From NCBI GenBank assembly GCA_903858975.1, contig CAIOKW010000199.1:1-10288 (forward strand): a stretch of 10,288 nt of DNA. The letters are read 5' to 3'. Position numbers and translations under genes: made by a program. Every line of letters starts with the position of its first letter. The stretch's first letter is position 1. Source of the DNA: Oligoflexia bacterium (lineage in GTDB: Bacteria; Bdellovibrionota; UBA1018; CAIMNF01). Positions 1 to 6,971 of the stretch are shown in pieces. Under the pieces are notes generated by a model. The model ran no database searches, was not told where the DNA came from, and worked only from the letters and a program-made list of their open reading frames with translations.

Positions 1-1091
1 TGCAGGCAATTAAGAAAGTAAAAGGTGTCAACTGCGACCCGACTGGCAACGAGATCAATTTTGTTTTTGATTCTAAGCCGCCCATTACTTTTTTTCATGA
101 ATTAACTTTGGCTGATACAGGCCTCATTAAGCCACTGATAGACCAGAGATCATGGAGTGTGACATCAGGGCCATATTTTGTTTCAAACCTTGATATTAAG
201 AAATCTGAAGTAATTCTTGAGAAAAACTCCTTCGTTCCAATGGAGCTAAATAAGGATATCCCAAGTACCGTACTTTTGAGAGAGATTCCATTTAACCTAA
301 AAAATCCCATGGATAATGATCGAGAAGAAAGCGTAGACTATATCGCCCCACAAGGTTGGTCGTTTCTTCCCGTGGTTGGCAAGTTGCTTGACGTCGCTCC
401 TCATAAAATTGAGGGTCAGCCATCACTAGTGCATTTTATAAGTTTTATTCACGCATCCGAAGCAGTGAGAGATATTGTGAAAGTGTCGGTTTTTAAAGCA
501 AACTCTAAGACAGAGTTAATACCCATACATACTAGTCCTTATGGTGAGGTCATTCCTCCCGGATACAATGGGTATCTTAACAATGCTAAGCCGGAAATAA
601 AATCAGTCTCTAAAATTGAAAGTACAGAATTAACAATCATTGTTCGGCCACAGTATGATGCACTCACGGCATGGATGGATCAGCTCAAATTAGAGGCCGC
701 ACAGTTAGGAGTAAATATAACGGTTGAATTTGGCGATATTACTGAGCCGTTGCTAGGGCGTCGTCATGGAAACATAGCAATTCTGGGTGTTTTTAAGGGA
801 AACATGAAAGACCCTATTGGATCTTGGAGTTTCTTAAGTGACAGTACGCATGGGGCGCTTCGTGGCTATGCATCTGAAATTGTACCAATTTTGTCAAAAG
901 CTGCGGATGCAACTGATCATGAGTCGAAATCAAAGCTACTCAAAGAGCTCCATAGAGATCTGTTGAAAAAAAATATTATCATCCCATTATGGTGTGAAAG
1001 TTTGTTCATGATTCATAATGAGAGAGTTTCTACGATTAATGTAAATCCGTTTGATTTCAGAATTCATTTTTTCCAAGTACAGATGAAATAA
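1..1091 (+). CDS. ABC transporter solute-binding protein (SBP_bac_5-like), C-terminal part
   Basis: The reading frame is open from base 3 to the TAA at 1089-1091 and has no convincing start inside the window, so this is the last ~362 residues of a longer protein cut by the left edge. The TTG at 108 is only an internal leucine codon. The segment TSGPYFVSNLD (about 163-195) matches the 'G-GPY-v' strand typical of SBP_bac_5 extracytoplasmic binding proteins (DppA/OppA/SgrR type). The end has a helical stretch followed by IIIPLW, a position where this family commonly has 'iPL'. Such proteins usually bind peptides or other solutes in the periplasm and hand them to an ABC permease, but the signal peptide, if any, lies outside the window. 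Only one base separates it from the YcaO-like gene, so they are almost certainly co-transcribed. This suggests a peptide-linked role (inference). An SgrR-like cytoplasmic regulator cannot be excluded without the N-terminus. Confidence 0.72.
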   Translation, partial: QAIKKVKGVNCDPTGNEINFVFDSKPPITFFHELTLADTGLIKPLIDQRSWSVTSGPYFVSNLDIKKSEVILEKNSFVPMELNKDIPSTVLLREIPFNLKNPMDNDREESVDYIAPQGWSFLPVVGKLLDVAPHKIEGQPSLVHFISFIHASEAVRDIVKVSVFKANSKTELIPIHTSPYGEVIPPGYNGYLNNAKPEIKSVSKIESTELTIIVRPQYDALTAWMDQLKLEAAQLGVNITVEFGDITEPLLGRRHGNIAILGVFKGNMKDPIGSWSFLSDSTHGALRGYASEIVPILSKAADATDHESKSKLLKELHRDLLKKNIIIPLWCESLFMIHNERVSTINVNPFDFRIHFFQVQMK

Positions 1092-1092
1092 A

Positions 1093-1989
1093 ATGAGCAA
1101 GAAGTTTGTTTTAGGGAGTTCATTAATTGATTTTTCTTGGGATTTTAGGAGTGTTGAAACTGGGTTGTCACTAGTTCAGTATTTCGAGTGTACTCTTTCT
1201 GGTCATGGCGCCTCCAACAAGGGATATAGTGAGGGGCTTTTTGCTCTGGCGTGTAAGAAAAGATCTTTATCTGAGGCTTGGGAGCGTTGGTGGTTAAATC
1301 ACTTCCCACTCTTTGAAATCGATAACTTGCCTCAACCCAAATCTTCTAACGGCTTTGCGGCCCACAAGCGTATTGAGCTGGCCTTAAGGGCCTCCAGGTT
1401 GGAGCTAATTGAGCGTCGAGATGTAATATTGAGTTGGCAAAAGCCAGGAACTTGGAAGCGATTAGGTGAAGATAGCGTTTTAAGATTTATTGATTTATTT
1501 ATTGAGCGGGTAACTGCCTCAAAAGCATGGTGTGTCGAGTTTTATTTGATCAGGTCATCTTTTGGAACTACTACCGTTATTGGGTTATTGGTGCACAAGG
1601 GTGGTGGAATTATTTTTGATTCCACCAGCACTGACGGACGCATCAATTTAGGGTTATTGCTTAAGCTGGTATTTAGTCTTTTAAGGTCAATCCCATTCAT
1701 TAATATCGATAATCTTGATTTAAAAGTGGAGCTTCCCGAAAACGGCATTCCAAAAGATCATCTAAACTTTTATTTTAACAAGGAAAATGCAAAGGCATTT
1801 GACTTGCACAGGTTTCATTCTGGAGTTGGTAAGAGTCTAATTAATGATTTTCACGGAGTCGAGTCGGTCAAACTGATTGATAAGGCTGGATTTCCAGCCC
1901 TAGCATATTCTTATCATTCTGACTGGGATGATATTTCATGGGGCAAGCGGTCTCTGCATGCAAACGGCTGGCCACACCCAATAGCCTAA
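1093..1989 (+). CDS. Compact stand-alone YcaO-like protein
   Basis: Encodes 298 residues from an ATG one base after the preceding stop; no clear Shine-Dalgarno of its own, so coupled translation is likely. YcaO hallmarks are visible in order: a Gly-rich segment GHGASNKG (37-44) leading to ExxER (E61-R65), then SSNGFAA (84-90) leading to a second ExxER (E104-R108). In the family these Glu and Arg residues coordinate Mg-ATP. The protein ends NGWPHPIA, resembling the proline-containing tail of azole/thioamide-forming YcaO enzymes. The family activates peptide backbone amides with ATP to make azolines, thioamides or amidines; E. coli YcaO itself acts on ribosomal protein S12 methylthiolation. At 298 residues it is shorter than most members (roughly 380-450). 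No E1-like or TfuA partner lies in the window. It is AT-rich compared with genes to its right. The family call rests on motifs read by eye; the substrate is unknown. Confidence 0.68.
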   Translation: MSKKFVLGSSLIDFSWDFRSVETGLSLVQYFECTLSGHGASNKGYSEGLFALACKKRSLSEAWERWWLNHFPLFEIDNLPQPKSSNGFAAHKRIELALRASRLELIERRDVILSWQKPGTWKRLGEDSVLRFIDLFIERVTASKAWCVEFYLIRSSFGTTTVIGLLVHKGGGIIFDSTSTDGRINLGLLLKLVFSLLRSIPFINIDNLDLKVELPENGIPKDHLNFYFNKENAKAFDLHRFHSGVGKSLINDFHGVESVKLIDKAGFPALAYSYHSDWDDISWGKRSLHANGWPHPIA

Positions 1990-1992
1990 TTT

Positions 1993-4047
1993 CTACTCCC
2001 CATCCTCAGGCGGAGTCACTGGGGGCAGCTCTGGTGCAGGCAGCTCAATGGGTGGCTTTTTCTTTTTCACTTTTCCTTTGATTGGAATTCCTAGTGTGAC
2101 GTTACCCAGGGAGTGATTTGGGCCACCAACGCCTTGGACCGAGGTTGAGAAATTAATTCCGCCTGGAGTTTGAATTTTTGCGCCGGCTTGAAATCCCGTC
2201 GGAGCTTGAAGAAGGCTATTCTGGGTCTGGTAGCCCTTTATGTCAGAATTCAAATATCCGACGAAAGCAAAAACCTTAACTCCTTGAGGAGAAGTAATAT
2301 TCATCCCGGTAGTGATATCCACTACCTGCCCGATATTGGTTCCTTGATAATTGACATTCGTTTGGGATGAGAGATTTTTCTGAATGGGGATTTGCATTCC
2401 TCCACTGAGGTTTACTTGATTGAGGGTCAGACCCGAATGACTCAGCATCTTTGAAATGCCGGCCCACCCAGGATTTGCAATTGCACCCCCATGGGCGCCG
2501 ATATCTTTGAATCCTAGAAATTCGTCTACCTCGGCATTTGCAGTGAAGGTCGGGGATTTCGGATTTTTTGGTGTTGTCGCTAGATCAACTTTACCAAAAG
2601 TTTGCAGATTACCTGAAAATGAGGGGATATAGCTTGATACAGAGTTCATCGAAAGGCCGTGACCGTAGGAAACATCGAGTTGTGCGCCACCCGTTCCGCT
2701 GATCTTCACTCCGGGTCCCACATAATTGAAGATCCGCTTGCTGGCGACTTCTTGAAAGGAGAGCGCAAAGTTCATGGGATTGGCCTCACCGTTGACTCGT
2801 TGAATGGCGGCACCCGTCTGAGTAAATGATTCCATTCCGAGAAGCTTCCCTTGATGTTGGGCTACCAGGATCAAGACTTGTGAGTTTGAGGTGTTGGCGA
2901 TTCCCGCAACGTAGGATTTTTTTCCATTCTTAAACTCTGCAGTTACGATGCTTGGCGTGTAACCGGTTTGAATCACTTTGGTTCCGTGAGCTGAAACCAT
3001 TTTGAACACTTGCCCAAGCTCAGTATCGGCGACGGTCAGCTCTTTCAGTTTCCCATCAACCACTTTTGAAATGCGGGTGTTTGTGATGGGGAGATCTTTG
3101 TCGATGGTGACTTCGCCGGTGCTAGTGGATTTTTCACTCCAGCTCATCACGGTGTGGACTTTATTCTTATCGCTCACCATGAGTGCGTAGTGAGAACCTG
3201 AATTAATGACAAGCGCATCATCTTTTGGAAAGAGCTTTTCAGCAACAACAGCCAGACCTTGAGTAATATCATTACACACACCCCCTTGATCAGGACTGCT
3301 AACGAAAGAGGCTTTCATTAATTGTTGAAGGGGAATGGTTCCAGTCGGTATTGGATCGTGGTTCGTATTTTGAAGAGGGTTTCGTTTGTCGTTGTAGGCT
3401 TTATAGAGATAACTCGAGAGGCGAGTCAGAATATTGAGTTGAGTTTCGCGATCCGAAGTGTATTCGCGAATGGCCTCCGCATAGTGGGCACCGAGTTCTG
3501 AGTCTGACATCGGCTTGCCATTTTTTGCATAGTCACCCAGTCCATGGATCAGAAGTGATTGTTTGTATTGTTCTTGTGATTCAGCGTCGTTCGAACTCCA
3601 ATAATGAGCAGCGTAGTCATTCACGCCCTTCACTAAGTCCTTCGGAGACCAGTCACCATCGGGTCCGGGCTTGGGTAGGCCGAATTCTGAACTCTGGTCC
3701 CAGTTGTAGCAGTAAGCGCTTTTCCAATCCCCGCTCTTTCCTTTTCCTCCATGCATTTCACTGACAAGGATGACCGTCGTTTGGACTTCGTCTCCCTCAG
3801 CACTGGGTGCGGGAGTGGGAGTGGCGATCGTGCAGCTTGATGGTTGAGTCGGTGTGCTGGCCGCAGTGGTGATGACATCGACTGGAAGGTCCTTGCATCC
3901 TTCATCCTTCTTAAGGCAGCTCTCCAGAACCTTTTTCCCGATCGATGTCGGAAGGCTGGTGACTGGAGCTAAACTCGGAGGCAAGGGTGTTTGAGCCATT
4001 GCGGTGAGTGAAAGAAGCGGAATGAAAATGAGCGCGCGGAATTCCAT
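1993..4047 (-). CDS. Large exported protein with possible transglutaminase-like core and beta-rich C-terminus
   Basis: 684 residues from the ATG at 4045-4047. This start is preferred over an ATG 18 bases upstream because GAAGGG lies 6 bases before it and because it opens directly on a signal peptide (MEFRALIFIPLLSLTAMA, cut near AQ-T). A Pro/Thr/Ser-rich linker follows (about 20-88). Around 256-290 GGVCNDI (C258) and GSHYALMV (H286) resemble the Cys and His segments of transglutaminase/papain-fold proteins. The third catalytic residue is not obvious, so catalysis is only a possibility. From about 440 to 657 it is rich in G, N, T and S with alternating hydrophobic strands, like a secreted beta structure or small barrel. 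The tail is lysine-rich (659-664), then proline/acid-rich, ending PPEDGE. It follows the DHH phosphoesterase gene by 51 bases on the same strand and converges on the YcaO gene with a 3-base gap. I do not recognise a named family; the site is periplasmic or outer-membrane by inference. Confidence 0.8.
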   Translation of the reverse strand: MEFRALIFIPLLSLTAMAQTPLPPSLAPVTSLPTSIGKKVLESCLKKDEGCKDLPVDVITTAASTPTQPSSCTIATPTPAPSAEGDEVQTTVILVSEMHGGKGKSGDWKSAYCYNWDQSSEFGLPKPGPDGDWSPKDLVKGVNDYAAHYWSSNDAESQEQYKQSLLIHGLGDYAKNGKPMSDSELGAHYAEAIREYTSDRETQLNILTRLSSYLYKAYNDKRNPLQNTNHDPIPTGTIPLQQLMKASFVSSPDQGGVCNDITQGLAVVAEKLFPKDDALVINSGSHYALMVSDKNKVHTVMSWSEKSTSTGEVTIDKDLPITNTRISKVVDGKLKELTVADTELGQVFKMVSAHGTKVIQTGYTPSIVTAEFKNGKKSYVAGIANTSNSQVLILVAQHQGKLLGMESFTQTGAAIQRVNGEANPMNFALSFQEVASKRIFNYVGPGVKISGTGGAQLDVSYGHGLSMNSVSSYIPSFSGNLQTFGKVDLATTPKNPKSPTFTANAEVDEFLGFKDIGAHGGAIANPGWAGISKMLSHSGLTLNQVNLSGGMQIPIQKNLSSQTNVNYQGTNIGQVVDITTGMNITSPQGVKVFAFVGYLNSDIKGYQTQNSLLQAPTGFQAGAKIQTPGGINFSTSVQGVGGPNHSLGNVTLGIPIKGKVKKKKPPIELPAPELPPVTPPEDGE

Positions 4048-4053
4048 AATGGA

Positions 4054-4059
4054 CCCTTC
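4054..4059 (-). promoter_or_regulatory. Shine-Dalgarno deciding the start of the exported protein
   Basis: On the minus strand GAAGGG lies 6 bases before the ATG at 4047. The alternative ATG at 4065 has only pyrimidine/A-rich sequence before it. The downstream start also puts the hydrophobic signal peptide at the N-terminus. Confidence 0.55.
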
Positions 4060-4098
4060 GGTCATTTGGAATGGAAGCTTGATTGCGTCAAAATCTGA

Positions 4099-5178
4099 TC
4101 AGGGCTTCTTCGACATCGCTGGGCGATGAGCCGGAGTTTCGATCAAGGCTTCAATCTTTTGGGTCACGGTATCGACGACCTTCGAGAAGGGTTGGCCCAA
4201 AGCGAGGCCTGCTGCAAATTCGTGACCTCCGCCTCCGAGTTCCATGGCGATTCGATTGATCACGAATTTCCCTTTGGATTTAATGGATACGCGAGTCATT
4301 TCTCCGTCATCTTCCTCTCGAAAGATGCAGACGACTTCTGCATTTCGGAGCACCAGCAGGATATTGAGGAAAGACATGGTGTCATCGGCGGATGCTTTAA
4401 ACTTCTTCCGAAGGTCGAGGCGCATCTCCATCCAAGCTAGTTTCCCGCTCTTCGAGACCTTGGTGTTTTGCAGAAGGAGTCCGAGGAGTTGAATGTGAGA
4501 GAGTTCCTTCGTGCTATAGATCTGTTGGTAAACTTCTTCTGGGTTTACTCCGAGCTCAATCATATGAGCTGCGATCCGATGCGACTCAGGAGTGGTTCTT
4601 GAATAACGAAAGCTATTGGTATCCGTCATGACAGATACATAGAGACCCATGGCCATGTCGGCACTGATCTTGGTTAGGTCGAGTTCATTAAAGAGTTGAT
4701 AGAGGAGTTCCCCAATGGAGCTTGATCGATCATCTGAAACGACGAAGGCATTCTGAGGAAGCTTTGGAGCCTCCTTGGAAGCGATTAAATCCGGGTGATG
4801 ATCGAGAAAAACGATCTTTTTTGCGCGGAGTGGGAGCTCGTTCCAGAGTTTTCCAAGACGACGCGGATCGTTGGTATCCACGATGATCCAGAGATCGCAT
4901 TGATCCCAAATCTCCGCCTCTCCCGGCCCGAGCAAAATGTTTTTGTCAGGATCTAGGAAGCGATAGCGATTGGGAACGAGGTCAGGATTATAGACACGCA
5001 CCGATTTACGAGCTCGCTTTAAATAATGATAGAGCGCAACTTCGGCCCCGAGTCCATCTCCGTCGGGTTGAACGTGGGTTGAGATCAGGATGCGTTTGGC
5101 ATCTCCAATCAAGGTCTTAAAAGTAGCGAATTCCTGATTCTCAGAAAGAGGAATCGATTTTGGTTTTTTTTGGCTCAA
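4099..5178 (-). CDS. DHH/DHHA1 phosphoesterase, NrnA-like (nanoRNase / pAp phosphatase family)
   Basis: 359 residues with the full motif set of cytoplasmic Mn-dependent DHH phosphoesterases: THVQPDGDG (34-42), IVDTND (99-104), LDHHP (125-129), MTDTNSFRYSRT (184-195) and the DHHA1 motif GGGGHEFAAG (315-324). Family members such as B. subtilis NrnA degrade short oligoribonucleotides and dephosphorylate pAp; some relatives hydrolyse c-di-AMP or pApA. Length fits NrnA (about 310-340) with a short N-terminal extension. The start is TTG at 5176-5178, preceded by GAGGT at 5 bases; no in-frame ATG occurs before the first catalytic motif, so a non-ATG start is required. It is transcribed away from the small gene at 5212 across 33 bases and probably leads an operon with the exported protein. 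A small variation is Glu after His in GGGGHE, where Lys or Arg is frequent. Choosing between nanoRNase, pAp and cyclic dinucleotide activity is not possible from sequence alone. Confidence 0.9.
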   Translation of the reverse strand: MSQKKPKSIPLSENQEFATFKTLIGDAKRILISTHVQPDGDGLGAEVALYHYLKRARKSVRVYNPDLVPNRYRFLDPDKNILLGPGEAEIWDQCDLWIIVDTNDPRRLGKLWNELPLRAKKIVFLDHHPDLIASKEAPKLPQNAFVVSDDRSSSIGELLYQLFNELDLTKISADMAMGLYVSVMTDTNSFRYSRTTPESHRIAAHMIELGVNPEEVYQQIYSTKELSHIQLLGLLLQNTKVSKSGKLAWMEMRLDLRKKFKASADDTMSFLNILLVLRNAEVVCIFREEDDGEMTRVSIKSKGKFVINRIAMELGGGGHEFAAGLALGQPFSKVVDTVTQKIEALIETPAHRPAMSKKP

Positions 5179-5211
5179 GCTCCACCTCGGTTGTGCCGAA
5201 ATCTAATCAAT
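5179..5211. promoter_or_regulatory. 33-base divergent intergenic region
   Basis: All the non-coding DNA between the leftward phosphoesterase gene and the rightward small gene. TCTAAT (5202-5207, + strand) matches 5 of 6 bases of a sigma-70 -10 box and ends 4 bases before the ATG at 5212, but no good -35 box lies at the right distance. There is no Shine-Dalgarno before ATG 5212, so a very short leader is possible. Promoters for one or both genes must extend into the opposite coding region. Confidence 0.3.
5181..5188 (-). promoter_or_regulatory. Shine-Dalgarno supporting a TTG start of the DHH phosphoesterase
   Basis: On the minus strand the sequence GAGGTGGA lies just before the TTG at 5178-5176 (5-base spacer from GAGGT). 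This supports initiation at TTG where no ATG is available. Confidence 0.6.
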
Positions 5212-5571
5212 ATGACTTCTTCAGCTACGGCAACAAAAAATGATCCGTTATATACCATCTTCGAGCAACACCTCTTCAACTTTCAAGATCCGAATGCAGA
5301 TCGAAATGTTTTTATTGAGGTCATCGTCAAAGATTACCTCACTCAGATGCGAAAATTGGGCCTAGCGGTGCCAGTGGAGTGGGAAGCGCACATTTTTGAA
5401 GAATTGTTCTTCCAAGTAAACACAATGCTGCTTAAAAAGATCTACGGATGTCAATCGATCAACGAATATACCGCCAAAGCTCCAACGGTGCAGAAGAAGA
5501 AAGCCAAGGCTCGTTACAAGAAGCTCGAAGCGACGACTCGCGCCGCGGACGAGAAGAAAAAGGCCGGTTGA
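5212..5571 (+). CDS. Small conserved-looking protein of unknown function, coupled to a glycosyltransferase
   Basis: 119 residues from ATG 5212. A TTG at 5170 in the same frame would overlap the divergent gene's start and has no ribosome site, so it is disfavoured. Residues 10-85 look like a compact, mostly helical domain with aromatic and acidic residues (YTIFEQHLF, VEWEAHIFEELFF). Residues 93-119 are a lysine/alanine-rich basic tail (VQKKKAKARYKK, EKKKAG) that could bind nucleic acid or phospholipid head groups. There is no signal peptide, membrane segment or catalytic motif. The stop TGA (5569-5571) overlaps the TTG start of the glycosyltransferase as TTGA, so the two are translated from one mRNA and probably functionally linked. 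I do not recognise the family. The reading frame is credible because it fits the tight coupling and has normal amino-acid composition. Confidence 0.7.
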   Translation: MTSSATATKNDPLYTIFEQHLFNFQDPNADRNVFIEVIVKDYLTQMRKLGLAVPVEWEAHIFEELFFQVNTMLLKKIYGCQSINEYTAKAPTVQKKKAKARYKKLEATTRAADEKKKAG

Positions 5572-6698
5572 AAGTCGCACTCGTTCACGACTGGCTGAAT
5601 GGAATGCGTGGCGGAGAAATTGTCTTCGAAGCCATGCTCGATCTCTATCCGGATGCCGACGTCTATACTTTGATCTATGAACCGAGAAAGCTATCTCCTT
5701 CACTTCAGAAAAAGCTCTCGCGTGTAAAGGTTCATAGCTCTTGGCTCAACATCCTTCTTTTTACCCGCAAAAATTATCGTCACCTCTTACCGATTCTGCC
5801 TTTTGCGATTCGGCAATTTGATCTCTATCCTTACGATCTGATCCTTTCTTCCTCTCATTGTGTTGCGAAGGGCGTGAAGAAGCATCCCGGGGCCACTCAT
5901 GTGAGCTACATTCACGCGCCAATGCGCTATATGTGGGATCGCTTTGATGACTATTTTGGCAAGGGCCGCATCAATCCTTTGTTTCGACTTTTTGCCCTCC
6001 TGATTCGTCCACTCCTGCAGTGGTGGGATCGACGCACTTCCCAGGCGGATCGAATTGATGTGCTGATCTCAAACAGTGACTTCATTGGGGAGCAGATTGA
6101 GCGGTGTTACGGACGAAAAGCCCTGACCATTTACCCTTTTGCGAGGCTCGAGCGCTTTCAAGGCGAGCGAAAAACTGGGAATTTCTACCTCATGGTGGGG
6201 GCCTTTGCTCCCTACAAGCGTACCGATCTTGCGATCGAAGCCTTCGCAAGACTTGGGCTTCCTCTTCGCATTGTGGGGCAAGGGCAAGATGAAGAGCGAC
6301 TTCGCGAATTAAGGGATCGTCTGCACGCGAGAAATATTGAATTCATCAAGCGGCCGAGTAATGAAATGATCGAGCGACTCTACCTTGAGTGCAAGGCCTT
6401 CATTTTCCCTGGAAAAGAAGACTTCGGAATTACGCCACTGGAGGCGATGGCCTCAGGGGCTCCGGTGATTGCATTTAATGAAGGGGGCGCCTGTGAGACG
6501 GTGACCAAGAAAACGGGGATCCTGTTTCAGCCTCAGACAACGGATGCGCTCGCAGAGGCGGTTATGGAAATCGAAAGCGGCCGGCGCTATTTTGAGCCGA
6601 TTTCCTGCAGAAATCGCGCAAATTTCTTCACTGAGGAACGTTTTAAAAAGGAGCTCGCGCAGCTCATTGCGGACGCGCTCGCCCGTAAAAGTTTTTAA
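5568..6698 (+). CDS. GT4-family glycosyltransferase (GT-B fold)
   Basis: 376 residues when started at TTG 5568, where KVALVHDWLNGMRGGE forms the first beta strand and Gly-rich loop of a GT-B enzyme. The longer frame back to 5448 adds 40 low-complexity residues that overlap the upstream gene in another frame and are unlikely to be real. AAGG lies 4 bases before the TTG. Visible features are THVSYIHAPMRYMWD (110-124), typical of GT4 mannosyl/rhamnosyl-type transferases; GAFAPYKRTDLAIEAF (211-226) with the K217-R218 donor-phosphate contacts; and EDFGITPLE (284-292), the EX7E motif that binds the nucleotide sugar. It should transfer a sugar from a nucleotide donor, probably at the cytoplasmic face during LPS O-antigen, capsule or other glycan synthesis. 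The donor and acceptor cannot be read from sequence. There is no glycan gene cluster around it, only the coupled unknown small gene. Confidence 0.9.
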   Translation: MKVALVHDWLNGMRGGEIVFEAMLDLYPDADVYTLIYEPRKLSPSLQKKLSRVKVHSSWLNILLFTRKNYRHLLPILPFAIRQFDLYPYDLILSSSHCVAKGVKKHPGATHVSYIHAPMRYMWDRFDDYFGKGRINPLFRLFALLIRPLLQWWDRRTSQADRIDVLISNSDFIGEQIERCYGRKALTIYPFARLERFQGERKTGNFYLMVGAFAPYKRTDLAIEAFARLGLPLRIVGQGQDEERLRELRDRLHARNIEFIKRPSNEMIERLYLECKAFIFPGKEDFGITPLEAMASGAPVIAFNEGGACETVTKKTGILFQPQTTDALAEAVMEIESGRRYFEPISCRNRANFFTEERFKKELAQLIADALARKSF

Positions 6699-6767
6699 AA
6701 GAGTCAATTTGCCACACCACGTAAACGCACCGCGCATGGGCAAAAACTTCCACTCCCAGTGATGAAG

Positions 6768-6795
6768 AGCAAGGCACGTCCGCTTTTTTATTTAT
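6768..6795 (+). terminator. Weak intrinsic terminator candidate after the glycosyltransferase gene
   Basis: AGC-AA-GG, loop CACGT, CC-GCT gives five base pairs with a two-base bulge (6768-6784), followed by a T-rich run (6784-6795). It lies about 70 bases after the glycosyltransferase stop. The stem is short, so this is tentative. Confidence 0.35.
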
Positions 6796-6925
6796 TTAAA
6801 AATACGTCTTTTACCGAGGATTTTTCTCGTTCGAGGAGTGAGGGTGGGTTTCTTCACTTGATGAGGCGAGCTTGCGAATCGAATCTCAGGAGTTTCTGTT
6901 TTGATTCCTTCTGGAGTCCCGAAAA

Positions 6926-6953
6926 TTGACTTTGTCTCAGGCTCACTTATCCT
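6926..6953 (+). promoter_or_regulatory. Sigma-70-type promoter of the outer-membrane protein gene
   Basis: TTGACT (6926-6931) matches 5 of 6 bases of the -35 consensus; TATCCT (6948-6953) matches 4 of 6 of the -10 box; the spacer is 16 bases. The predicted start near 6960 would give a leader of roughly 73 bases. It is the best promoter match I found in the gap before this gene. Confidence 0.55.
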
Positions 6954-6971
6954 AAACTTACTGAAAACATA

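Noticed and set aside
3..110. A real start codon of the solute-binding protein at TTG 108
   Set aside because: The frame is open upstream to the window edge, has plausible protein sequence there (QAIKKVKGVNCDPTGNEI), and the binding-protein fold needs far more N-terminal sequence.
3525..3905. Open frames of 79 and 90 codons overlapping the exported-protein gene
   Set aside because: They lie on the opposite strand or another frame of a long convincing gene with signal peptide, and have shadow-like composition rich in Arg, Ser and Pro.
4126..4492. Two plus-strand frames opposite the phosphoesterase gene
   Set aside because: They overlap the conserved DHHA1 coding region antisense and show no domain, start signal or promoter.
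5170..5211. Upstream TTG start for the small unknown protein
   Set aside because: It would overlap the start of the divergent phosphoesterase gene, has no ribosome binding site and adds residues without domain character.
5448..5567. Longer N-terminus for the glycosyltransferase starting at ATG 5448
   Set aside because: The added 40 residues are charged, low-complexity sequence read out of frame through the upstream gene. The conserved GT-B first strand begins right at TTG 5568.
6820..6845. Short inverted repeat CTCG-TT-CGAG in the intergenic region as a terminator or operator
   Set aside because: Only four base pairs, no following T-run, and no second copy nearby; expected by chance.
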